A stretch of 64,000 nucleotides of DNA. It comes from Crotophaga sulcirostris. Taxonomy: Eukaryota > Chordata > Aves > Cuculiformes > Crotophagidae. Of this stretch, positions 38,732 through 50,030 are shown piece by piece. The position numbers and the translations under genes are program-made. Every line of letters starts with the position of its first letter. The stretch's first letter is position 1. The DNA lies in NCBI GenBank assembly GCA_013397455.1, contig VYZB01000024.1, positions 4,108,980-4,172,979 on the forward strand, given 5' to 3'. Below the pieces are notes generated by a model. It made no database searches, was not told where the DNA came from, and saw nothing but the letters and a program-made list of their open reading frames with translations.

Positions 38732-39200
38732 TAGAATCACAGAAGCATGTGGCCTTGGAGGGAGGCCATCCTCTCCAAAGTCCTGCTGTAAGCAAGGTTG
38801 CTCAGGCTGTGTCCAGTCTGTCTTTGGATGTCTTCAAGGATGGAGATTCCACAACTTCTGGACAACCTGTTTTGGTTCTTGATCACCTTCATGGTGAAAT
38901 CTTTTTTCTTGTATGCTGTTGGCCTCTCTTTCTTCAGCTTGTGACTGTTCCTCTTTTCCTTTCACTGTGCAGCTCTGAGAGCAGTGTGCCTCATCTTGTC
39001 TATGATTTTTCATTAGGCATCGGAAGAGAGCAGTAAGTTCTCTCTTTAGCCTGCCCATTTAAGGCAGGGCAAACCCAAATCTCTCAGTGTCTCCTTACCA
39101 ATCATGTGCCCCAGGCCCCTAGTCTTTTTTGTATCCATCCATAGGACTCTCTCCAGTAGGTCAATGTCTTCTACTGGAGAAGCACCAAATTGCACACTTG
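38732..39200 (-). mobile_element. CR1 LINE fragment, older 3' end
   Basis: On the minus strand this is a diverged CR1 3' portion. Its terminus lies at 38732 (AGAATCACAGAA on the plus strand), followed going up in coordinate by the complements of well-known CR1 blocks. These include the GACAACCTGTT and TTCATGGTGAAAT segments (near 38860-38901), the CTTTCACTGTGCA segment (near 38959) and the ACTCTCTCCAGTA segment (near 39147). The coding frame is broken by indels, so no continuous ORF2 tail remains. It is clearly more decayed than the copy near 18.2 kb and therefore probably older. The 5' truncation is placed near 39200 where the resemblance stops. Confidence 0.92.
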
Positions 39201-41283
39201 TTTCATAAAATTTTCTCTTGTTTTCCCTTTTTTTCTGCCCACAAATCCCATATTTTCAAAAATTATTAATTCAGAAACAAATTCTGGCTATCTAAAACTC
39301 TTCCAGCTGCTAGCCAGACATCTATTCCTTTGCTGGCTGTGAGATGATGCTTCTGAATCTTTAAGAGCTCTGAATCTAGATACCCTTTATGTATCTAAAT
39401 TCACAAAAGATGAAAGATAGTGCTGGTGGGAGAAGCAAACTATTTCTGACAGATCTAGATGCACATGTATTGCCTTTGTTATCCACTGAAGACTTCAGGA
39501 AAGGAGACGAACGCTTTCAAGACAGTCTTTCAAATATAGTGTGAGCTGAGAAGAAACAAATCTTTGGATTGCCTATAAAAAGGATGGTTGCCATAGCAAG
39601 TGGCTTTTTTTTTGGCCTGAGATTACTTCTTTCCTTAAGCCAGGGCAGCCAAACTGCTGAGATTTCTTGTCAAGAGCATTTTTGTCTTGGAAAATGCAGA
39701 GAGGTCTAAGACAAGATGGAACTGTGTTTCAGTGCTATCTCCACAGTTTTGTTTTGATGTTGTTTCTTTGACAAACAAACAACCAAAATAAAAATCAGAT
39801 TGAAATGTCTTGTGGAGGAAAATTCTGCAAAAAAATAATTTAGATTTCCTCGGAAAAACTCAGTTTCAATTACAACTTCAGCTATGTTCCCAGCTTGTGT
39901 ACATTAAAATGAAATGGTACCACTTCAACAGCAGTGTCAATTTTGGTCAAAAGGTGGGTCAGGAGAGGTAAGTGAAGTACTCCTCCAATTTGTTACAAGA
40001 GGGAAATGGTGAATGGTGCAATGTCTCTCCAGAGGGCTTTGCCAGGCTTTCAAGGGCTAGGACTTGGTTTACTCATGGGATTCTTCTCTCAGGGATCCTC
40101 TTCAGACTCTCTTGGGCATTACACAGGTGTGAACCTGCACAGCTGCTTGGGTGGTGGCAATGCAAGCTGGGGCAGGCTAGAAGATGAGACGAGGCTGAGA
40201 TGCTGAGGGACACCCCAGCTATAACTGCATCGCATCACTTTGACTTTGACTGATGAGCCTGGCTGTTAGCAGGCACACTTCTGACAGTTAGGTTTAGGAA
40301 GGCAAAATGAGGTCTTCCCACAGCAAAGAGGTTCATGAGCCAGGTGCTCTATGGATGGTATTCTGCTTCCTGCCAGCTATTAATATTCATGCTGCTTTCC
40401 AAATCTAATATTGATTACATGTTCATAGATAAACAAACAAATGAGATGTGGTATCTTTACAGTAAATGCTTGATGTTCTTGAGAAAGGCAGGACATTAAC
40501 ATCTGCCTGCTCTTTTCCTCAGTTTGAATACAATCTCTGAACACTGGCAACATTATCCAAACTTAATATTCAAGCAATTTTAGCAGTCATGATATTCTAG
40601 CAGTTTCATCTATCTAGAATACAGGCATTTTGAAGGGCTTAATTCGGCGGGATGGCAAAGCCGCAACTGTACAGAATAAAAAGAATATACATCCAAAACA
40701 TTGCATTAAAATATCTCTTTCCTTTGCTCTGTTAACATAGTTTCAGCCCTTGCATATCAAAGTTGTTTAAGTGAGCAAAGCACGGGTCCCTGGATGAACA
40801 GAAACAATTTCCAACATAAATAACACTACACCTGTGAGGAAACTAGTGCATTTGCACAGGTATCTTCATCTTTCATTATTTTGCCTTTTCTTCCTAGCAA
40901 AGTGCCAAATCCCACTTGCATTGCTTGGCATTGCTGGGCTTCTGTCACAAGAAAAAAAAACAAAGACAAGTCAATGCAAAATAATAGCTAAAATATTCAG
41001 GAAAGAAGTAAATAATGATTTCTGCTTTCCCCAATATTAGTTCAGCCACAGCAGGTATGTTTTAGTCCCATAGCCCTGATTCCTCCTTCTTCATCACTCT
41101 CTTATGCAGGCAGCTCTACTGATTTGTGAACTGAAATCTTGAACTCCATCTGCTCAAACCTACAGTAGAGGCAGGGCAAGGTACTAATGAAGTGAGAGGG
41201 CGAAATGCCTGCCATGGGGGAGTGCTGCATTTTGTGTCAACGTGATCAAAAGCAAACTCCTCCTCTGTAACATTTAATAATTA

Positions 41284-41300
41284 CTAAAATGTATTTTAGT
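41284..41300. repeat. Short inverted repeat (first of an adjacent pair)
   Basis: ACTAAAAT and ATTTTAGT form an 8-bp stem around GT near 41284-41300, and one further pair outward is mismatched. Its AT-rich composition makes chance formation likely; its closeness to the second hairpin at 41337 is the reason to record it. Confidence 0.45.
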
Positions 41301-41336
41301 TACTTATGAAAGGGCTTTAAAGGGCTTTTGTGAAAC

Positions 41337-41364
41337 AAAAACTGACAGAGAAGTGTCAGTTTTT
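41337..41364. repeat. Perfect 11-bp hairpin
   Basis: AAAAACTGACA (41337-41347) and TGTCAGTTTTT (41354-41364) are exact reverse complements around a 6-base loop (GAGAAG). Downstream T residues make it look like an intrinsic terminator, but this is vertebrate DNA, where that reading does not apply. It may be part of a decayed miniature inverted-repeat element. Confidence 0.6.
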
Positions 41365-44300
41365 AGAAGCACTTAGTACTCTCGGAAACCCACGCACTGC
41401 ATAAATGCTTTCAACACATATACATCTATGTATATTAATAGAGCCTTGAAAATTAGCATCTTTCCCACTCTAGGATTCTCACTATAACAATTTCCAGAAT
41501 TTTGCCCACAAGGCACTCCGACGGTATGGAGACAGTGCTGCAAAAAGTCTTGGGCAAACAGACAGGTTAATGGTTTTCCTCTGTTGTGCATCACTGGCTC
41601 AAGTGCTTGCCTGAGCATCCTCTCCAGGGCGGAGCAACAAGAGAGGTCCCATGCCCAGCAGAGCACTGTGCTGGGAGGGATGCAGGCTGCGATGCGGGAA
41701 GCACGACTGGCTCTTCCACGGAGCGTGGTCTACACCACCAAGAACGGTATCCGGCAGAGCTGAAAGTAGCAGAGTTTACAGAAAAAATGTTGTGAACAGG
41801 TAACCAAAAGTTATATCATGCTATGCCCCAATGAACTTGGTTTTAAATTACATGGGCATCCTTAGGCTGGTGTTCTCTGTACAGCTGAAGTGGTACAGTT
41901 CTGTTGGGCTAGATTTTATGAAACTGACCTTAATACTTGATCCAAAAATCTCTCCTAGGGATGTTTCTGAAAGCAGAGTGGAAAGCTTGGACCAAAGTAC
42001 CTTGAAGAGAGTGTTGTGTCAGTTCTTTCTACATGAGAAATAACAAGAAAATATGGCTAAATAGCCATGTGCATTTGGGTTTTGAAAGGAAATGAAAATG
42101 AATACAGGAAAATGATCACAAACCATCCTTTTCAGCGAGATGCATGCTTTTTTTGGTTTGTTTTGCTTGGGTACCCTATTGATCAAAAATGGAAATTCAG
42201 ATAGGTTAAATTTCAAATTCAGCTGGTGTTTCTCACATTGTTTCACGCAGAAAGAAAGAACAGAAAGAAAAGTAGGAGAACACAAAGCATTTTTTATTAT
42301 GTTTTTAAAAAATAAAGTTATTTGCTTTTTGCTTAAGGAAGCAATCACTGGAAAAGAAAAAGCTTTTCTGACTGGTGTCCCAGCTGGAATTCTTGCAAGT
42401 GGCACTCTCCCTCTGCAAACTTGCTGCTGTTGTAGACCTGCTTCTTTGATGAACACAAAAATGCATCTTCCATAAAGGAAGACATTATCTCTATGGTTGT
42501 AACATATTCTGCCATGGACTATGTAACATTCCCCAATAGTTAATACTGAAAATTGATCCAGATTATTAAGGTCAAAAACACATTTTTGTTTTCTTTACAG
42601 GGTTATGATTTCACCTGGGCTGTGTAAGTGTTTTATGGGCACCCTTCTGTGATGGGGCACAAAGTCTTCAGCACATTTTGGAACAAATTTAAATTGCACA
42701 ATATAATAAAATACTGGGTTTACCAGGTCATTTGTATCAGATATGCTGGTACTTACAAAGGGACAGTAATGCTGGAAGTGAGAGCAGTGCTTTGGAAAAA
42801 TGTTTTCAAGTCAGAAAAGAATTCTATTTCAGTACTTAAAGTTTTAAAAGTATTCCTGAATTAATATAAAATCGTACATAAAATGATGAGCAGCAGCATT
42901 ATAAAAGTCAGAGCATTTATTTAGTCATTTTCAAATAAGGCAGTTTGATTTTTCCCAAACATATCTAAATTTATTATAAAAAATCCATCTCAAAATTGAA
43001 AAAAACATTCAATTTGAGGTTGAACAAACTATTTCTTCAGCCTGGACAAGCATTATAGAGACAGGGACGAGATTGCCTTTTACAAGACATAAAAATAAAT
43101 TATTCATAAAGCTTAAATATGATATATCAATTATTTAGCATCACCCTAGTGTTTCAGTTTCATGTTAGGCAAACAGCAAAAATTGAGAAGAAAAGCTGAT
43201 CTCTATGAAGGATACACAGGTTTATCACATTTGATATCATAATAAACAATATTTGTCTAATAAAGTGTTGTGCCACAGCGCTGTAAAGGAGAGTACAGAT
43301 AATTGAAAGCACTGTACGAGGAAAGAGGAGAGTTCTGCCTTGTAATTGTGGAGAAGGAGCACTTCAGACTTTGTGAAGCTGGGAGCTTCTCTCACTGAAA
43401 TTTTAGCTGTCAGTCGAAAGCAATTCTTTCGACAGGTGCCATTGATTTTTCTAAAATGCCAGCAGGCTGACTCCTGACTGCCTCAGGTCTGTTCTCCCAC
43501 AAAATGTAAGCCACAGCTCTGAGAAGGAGAGAAGGCATCTTGAAACAGAGGAATTTAATGTGTTCAGAGGTACTTTTGCTCTAGGGAAAATTCCCTGAAG
43601 CCTGCAGAACAGAGGACACTTTTGAGAAAAAAATCAAAAAATGAAAGCATAAATGCATTTATATTTCTACAACAACTCAAAAGAAAGAGAAATTTTAAAG
43701 AGTCTGCTAAGATTTGCTCTCCTCTGACTTGTAGAACTGGAGAAAACAACCTGTATTATTCTCAGAGCTCAGTTCCCTGTGGAAATATATACCAATAGAA
43801 GAGGATCTGCTTGTCAGATTCCCTGCCAATCTCTGTCTTTAATCCATAGATCTTTTATTCTCTCTTTCGCTTCTGTTTCCACAGTTGCATTCAATTCTCT
43901 GCAAATACTTTCATGCCAGGAAGCTGGGCATGCACCGAGCAGAAATGTCTCGTTACATATTTTATGAGGGTCCTTAACCACATGCGTGGAAAATGTTTAT
44001 TTTATAAGTGCCGAATCGTCCCCTGGGGATGTTTTGGCTTCACAAATGAGCCTAATGAGCATTAGAAGAGCAGTTTTGTTCAGGAAAGTGGTAGTGTTTT
44101 TTCTTCCTTATTTTTTTAATTACAGCCCCCAATCAGGAGAACTAGCACGAAACTATAAGCAGATCAGAATTACAAGCAACAAGCTTTTTTCATCAGTGTC
44201 ACCAACGAGGATACACCGGTGTGTATCTCCCAGTCTGCCAGGGAGGGGTGCAGAGTGAGCTTCTGCTCTGCTGAGTGCCAGCCCAGACCTTGCCACAGTC

Positions 44301-45111
44301 CCTGGGAGCACCTCTCCCCTCTGCTGTTTGCCAAGGACCTGCCTGGGCCCACGGGCATCTTCCCCCACATGAGCCTCGTGTATTACTGACACTGAAATGG
44401 GACACGCGTAAGTAGATGGACATTGCCTCCCCAAGGAAAGGAACACCATGGACACTATGCAACTCCAGTTTTCTCACCAGACAAGATTTGTGGTCAGCTG
44501 TAAATATGACTTTGCAGAGGCAGAAAAAGATAAAACAGCAAAATATTTTACATTTTATAGCCAGCTGGTAGGCTGCGTCCATTGCCAAAGATGGTGAGTC
44601 ATCCTCCCCAAGCCTGGGATGCAAGGAAACCTTCCTTTCCCTCCTTATTTTTTTGCCTTCATGTTGTTCCCTATGTCCGAATATGGGAACAGTATCTTAT
44701 TTTACCATAATGGACTGTGTAATTTTCTTTCGGCCTCCTCCTTAAGGTTACTTGATCAACTTCCCTGTAGTGTACTATAAATAGATTTCTCCTAGTGATA
44801 CAGAAAACTGATCATCACTCAAAGAAGAACTGGCTTTTTCACCTCAGTCTTGGTGGCAATTTCAGAGCGGTGAGATGGAGTGTGCCCACCAGTACCTGCA
44901 GGGCAACCCCACTGCGCCATCCCCAGATCACCTGGGGGATGTTGGCCAGTTGGCTCTGTTGGTCAGGTGTCACTGTCCTCTCCAAACAGAAACACACATT
45001 GTAGAGCAAACTTCATGCTGCTTTTCAACACTGTTCTTCTGAAAAAACAATGCAAAAGCTTTGTTTTGCTGCTCGCATTCATGTCACAAGTGTGTTGACA
45101 CTGGCCACATC

Positions 45112-45172
45112 ATATCTATAGATATATCTATTATCTAGGTATATATACCTGTAGCTGGGTATATCTATTGTC
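45112..45172. repeat. Low-complexity TATC/TATA-rich tract
   Basis: Imperfect TATCTATAGATATATC-type units recur with several self-complementary stretches. This is a decayed microsatellite with cruciform potential. Confidence 0.6.
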
Positions 45173-48100
45173 ATAATTGATATTTAAGTCATGTGGATGG
45201 TCAGGAAATTGTGCTAATCTATGTTTTTTAACCAAAATGGGTATTTTAACCACCTACAAAAACAGCTGACATTGCCAAACAGTCAAGGCAAAAATGATGC
45301 CAAAAGATCTTTTTTTTAAAATTTTTATTCTTTCTTGTTAAACTTATTGTCCTAGAAATTTTTCCAAATGAACCTGATATATTAAAAGATGGAGGCCCCC
45401 AAATCCTCTCCATTTATCTCTATTTTGTACATAAACACAAAGGGCCAAGATCATCTGTAGCTGTTCTTGTGTAATTTTTTGTGCTAGAGGTGTGGAACTG
45501 CTGAGACAAAAGCAAAGAGATGTGAGTTTGCTCAGATGGAGACTGGCTTTCAAAAAGATTGAAGCTCTTTGCCAGTAAAAGCATGGTAGCAGTAAGAGCC
45601 CACGACAGCAAGCAAGTATGCAATGCCCTGCACAAATAGTCATTACTGAGGGAACATCAGATTTCTGCAATAAAAAGATATATTGAAAGTGGAATGTGGG
45701 ATCCAAATATAATTGAGAATTTTGCTGGTGCCTCGAGAGTCCTTTATACCGTATTTCTGAAAACAGCCTGTTTCATCCTTGTGCTGCCCTGTGCTGACTT
45801 TGCTCGGTGCTGTTTGCAGAAGAGATGCCGGTTTGTTTGGCACCTGCTGAGCTTACAGAACCCAGAGAATGGTTTAAATTGTACCAGCTCTTAGCCACAC
45901 CATGGTAATGCATCCGCTGCTTACCTTAGCAGAAACCCCCCAGCCCTCAGTGGTTCAAAGTGTTTCTATTTTCTCTTCTACTTCTGTCCCATTCCCTTTC
46001 ATGATCAAAACATCACAAGCTAGATGTCACAGAGAAGCTGGAACAAAGCCCCTCTGATTTCTGCAGCAAAAATCTTAGTTTTACAAGATAAAAAAACTTC
46101 ACTTAAGACTATGGAAGGGTGGTTGCTGAGTCATTGAATCTACACACATATTCCCTTTCTAAAAAGGAAGTTTATGCTCTGTCATTACCATTTTTGCACT
46201 ATTTGTCTTCTTAACTAATATCAAGTGGGAAAGCGCATGTTTTCCCTGAATAAAAAAGGAAGCTATTTTTCACAACGTGTTCCTTTGCTCAGAGGCAGTT
46301 GCTTGTAACAGCTCAATCACTTTTTACTGTTGCTGTTCTTTGGCATGTAGTCCTGCTGGGCCCCAATATACAGGAAGAAGGCAACTCTTAAATTTCACAG
46401 ACATTGTATTTGAAATAATATAGGCTATTATACATTAAGAAAGAAGAGCAGAGAGTTTTTTTAAGTACATTTGTTCCCTTGTGTCGGTGGTAATTTTTGT
46501 ATTTTTTCTTCATGTAGGTGAAAATCCTTATAAAAAGGGTCCTGATACTAGCAGCTCCATGTCTTAAGTGCCTGTTATCTTGCTTATAGTTAAGCGATGG
46601 CAGGAACTTTCATGATTTCTAAGACCTCCCCTGCTGTGAAGCAGTTAATTTTGACATTGTCAAAGAGGTGACAACCCCTTTGAACAATGAAAGACTTTTG
46701 ATTCAGTGAAGCTATTGCATTACTTCACTACATAGCACCGAAGTGTGAATCTCAGGGTGAGAGGCATTTAACACAGCAGGAGGTCTTGATGGGATATTGG
46801 TTGGAAAAACTGTTTGCATTGTCTAGAGAAGAAAGGGTTTTTGGAAAGAAAAAGTGAGGAAAATGAGGCAGCTAGGGTTGCTTGTCACCTTCTGAACTCC
46901 TTGGCTCTGTTGCTCCTGAGATCTCAAGGGACAGAGTTAGTGAAATATCTTAAATACATTTTTATGCCATCTGTAAATTTCTTCTTACAGTGCTAAAATC
47001 ACGGACAGATTATGCAAACCTGGTTTCCTCAGTATTTGTTTTAATTTTTACCTCATCTCCATCATTCTGTGAGTTAAAAGTGTGGCAAATGCACACTCAG
47101 TCTGTCATCTGTTAACTATAGTGCGTTTTGAGAAGGCCTCTGATGAAAATGCATTTCGAAGTCTAAAAGATTGAAACAGTCTTGGTTCCTCCCAGTTAGT
47201 GAGATAACTAGTTTTCTACCTGGTTAAAGTGTTCTTGTGTTTCAGAGGTTAGAGTGGACAGCATATTTGATGGCAAAAAGCTGTGGGTCTTCTCCAGTAA
47301 AATGTAGCTGTGGTCTAGAGGAGGGGTTTGCAAGCAGCTCGTGTGTGTCTGCCACGTACTGCAGTGCTCCCAAAGATATCCTGCAGGCAAAACCTAAGGA
47401 ACACTGTAGATATGACAGCTCCACAATTACAAGGGTTATATGCCTAACAGATAAGTCACTTTTTGCATTTCCAAACTTACCTGAGTTTTATACAAATTCA
47501 GTATTTACTCAGTCATGTTTCACTGAAAAATATTTGTATCAGCAATGAGAAAAGGAACAACAAAACTTGAAATTTCAGTTACTAGGTGTGTGCTAATTCA
47601 GTGTTTTTACTGGACTAGATTAAGGAGCATTCAGAATAATATTTGTGCTTGCACATCTCAGAGGATGGATAACCACTGGCATCCATGAAGCCTTCTGTTA
47701 TCCTGCAGATAAGCCTTTGGGAAGGAGCTCCAGAGCAAGAACTGAAAGTCAGACTTAGGAACAATAAATCTTTTGACTTTGGTTTGAATTTCAGGTCTGA
47801 TCATCACATAGTGGTATACTTTCCTAACAGGGGAGATGTGGCCAGGGAGTCTTGGAGAAAAAACAGTGAAGAACGTTATGTGTTAACATCTGCTGTCTCT
47901 GTTTCTTAACCTAGGCTGGGAATTGCAATAGATAATAAATAAAATAAACCTTTACCGTGACTCTATTCTACTTTCATCATGTTATCCACAGCATTTATGC
48001 TCAGTCATATTGGCATGGAAACAAGTATGGCTGAGAACATATAAGGAACTGATGCAGTGTTGGTAAGGAGTACACAATAAAATGAAGATATGCAAGAGGA

Positions 48101-48304
48101 GAAGTTGGCAGCCAGAGCTGGTGAGAGATTTCAGTTGAATACCCTGGATCAGGGGCACATAATGTCTATATATCACCTACTTAGGGCCTTCTGTCTTTTG
48201 CAACAGATAATTATATTTCTCAAGGTCTTCAGTGGTCACTCCTCATTTTCTATACTACTGTAGCTCCTGTTGCCAAAATACTCTATTTTTCAGTCTGGTC
48301 CTTT

Positions 48305-48405
48305 GCATCCTGGTGTCATTAAAGGCTCCAACCAGGACCAGGGCTCTGTTGCGCAAGGTTGTGCCCAGGAACAGAAGGGAGGACAAGCACAAATATATGG
48401 ATACA
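48305..48405 (-). mobile_element. Probable ancient amniote SINE/LINE tail relic
   Basis: On the minus strand the order of blocks matches the tail of a repeat that is common in reptile and bird genomes. A GCACAACCTTGCGCAACAGAGCCCTG-like region (near 48342-48366; consensus form AGCACAATGGGGCCCTG) is followed by GGTCCTGGTTGGAGCC (near 48325-48340). It is heavily diverged with no coding content. The assignment is by memory of the consensus and is uncertain. Confidence 0.4.
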
Positions 48406-49972
48406 CAATAGTATCTTCTCCCATTACTTGGTCGTCTGTATTTTGAATTTATACCCTCAGTTTTATAGAAGCTTACCAGTTTTGTAAACTGTCACCATGT
48501 GGCACTACTGAAATCTCAAAACATTTCTGAAACTGGGTGAAAATATCCCATTTAGCAGACAATACCTAAGAGTTAATTGTCCACAGACTGTCAGGCAGTG
48601 TTAGCAGAAAAGGATCTGCTGGATACATGTTGCCTGCTTATCAACAGGTACCCAAATATCACACTTTCAGTTTTTTTCCATATAAGTTCAAAAGCCCTAG
48701 AGAACACTACCCTGTGGTGAAAAGGAAATCACTGAGGATGTTTTCATAGTCAACTGTTCCCCTCATGAGTTTTTTCAAAGTGTTTTCTGCTCCCAGGATG
48801 CTGTTAGGAAAAAAAGCTCTTTGCAGTATTGATTCAAAATATTTTGTTCCTTCTGACACTAGGGCGGCAATAAAAAGTATTTGCTTGCACCAGTTAACAA
48901 AGCACACGAGGTAAGGCATAATCTCAAATCAGGCAATGATCAGAAGTTAGAGAGAATGTCAGGATTTTCAGCTAAACAAACTTAATTCTGTTCTGATATT
49001 TTAAAACCATGAATAAGGCCACCTGCTGCAGTGTGTCAGAGGAGGAAAAAGCTTTGAAAGAAATAAAGTAGCGTGCTCAGCACAGAGATTGCATTAGCTT
49101 TACTTAGAAGTTTACTAGTTATTTTTCATTACTGAGGACATCAACCTGAAAGACATCTTTGCTGGGATCCTCATCTGATATTCACTGAAAAGAAACCTTT
49201 GGAAGAAAGGAAAGTCAAAAGTTTAATGTTCTAAGAAAATATTTTGTTTGATTTCCTTATGGCTTGGATTTTTGTTTCCTTTAAAATGTGTTCTGAAAGT
49301 CTGTTCTTTGATGTATTTGATTGGAAACAATACAGAGACCAAATTGTTTATTGTTGTCCTAAAAGTCACCACTTGCAGAAGAGAGTTATGTTCATTACAG
49401 CTTAGTACTGGCAGCCAAAAGTTAGAGTGTCCTGCTCACCTCATGACACTCACTCATGTGGTGACAAAGAGTGTGTTATCTACTGAAAAACAGCTCTGGT
49501 GAAATATTCCTACTCATAGGTACTCGACTCAAGGAGTTGCCTGCAGCTCAGCCTTAGTCTTCAGTTACTGCACACTCACGTGCATAAATCTTCCCTCAGT
49601 CAGTCTGCATCCTTTTTGAATTATTGATACCTGAAAATAAATCCTCAGATGAGAATAACTAAATTGGAGGAGGTGATGCCCTGGTAGAGGGTATGGAGCA
49701 TCAGCAGCAGGGAGGCAGCTGGGAGAGAGGAACCTGACAGGGTACACCGGCTTCGCAGTGACTTTCCCCTGGCATTAGCTGCATCGACCTAACCAGAACT
49801 GCTACAGAGAAACCATTTTTCATAAATAGCTTGTGAGCATATGCATAGAAATGCCTTCCCTCTCCTTTCCTCTGCTCCTGCTACAGAGCACTAGCCAAAT
49901 CTGACATGCAATTTAGGGCTACCAAAGCTTCACAAGGTTTTGGTTCTCTTCCTTACCACCCTATTTCAATCT
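48406..49972. other. Non-coding stretch, nothing recognised
   Basis: AT-rich DNA with only short open frames (at most about 84 codons). No transposon terminus, hairpin of note or promoter-like composition was seen. Confidence 0.55.
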
Positions 49973-50030
49973 TAGAATCATAGAATTGTCCAGTTGGAAA
50001 AGACCTTTGAGATCGCCTAGTCCAACTGTT
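49973..50030 (-). mobile_element. CR1 3'-terminal fragment, about 58 bp
   Basis: The plus strand reads TAGAATCATAGAAT, then a GTTGGAAAAGACCTTTGAGATC block, then AGTCCAACTG. This is the complement of the last about 55 bases of a CR1 element. The resemblance ends abruptly near 50030, so this is an extremely 5'-truncated insertion or the leftover of a larger decayed one. Confidence 0.8.

Larger units (their letters stand above)
39201..48304. other. Non-coding stretch, no gene recognised
   Basis: Frames reach 145 codons (42019-42456 minus) but are unrecognised, with competing frames opposite. Adjacent hairpins lie at 41284-41300 and 41337-41364. A GATA/TATA low-complexity tract occupies about 45112-45172. 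Slightly GC-richer patches occur near 41500-41770 and 44210-44400. No CpG-island promoter, RNA gene or transposon terminus was recognised. Confidence 0.55.

Noticed and set aside
38749..39036. 95-codon plus-strand open frame
   Set aside because: It is the antisense of the minus-strand CR1 fragment.
41337..41370. Hairpin followed by T residues, resembling a bacterial intrinsic terminator
   Set aside because: The window is vertebrate; the stem is AT-rich and no bacterial gene is present.
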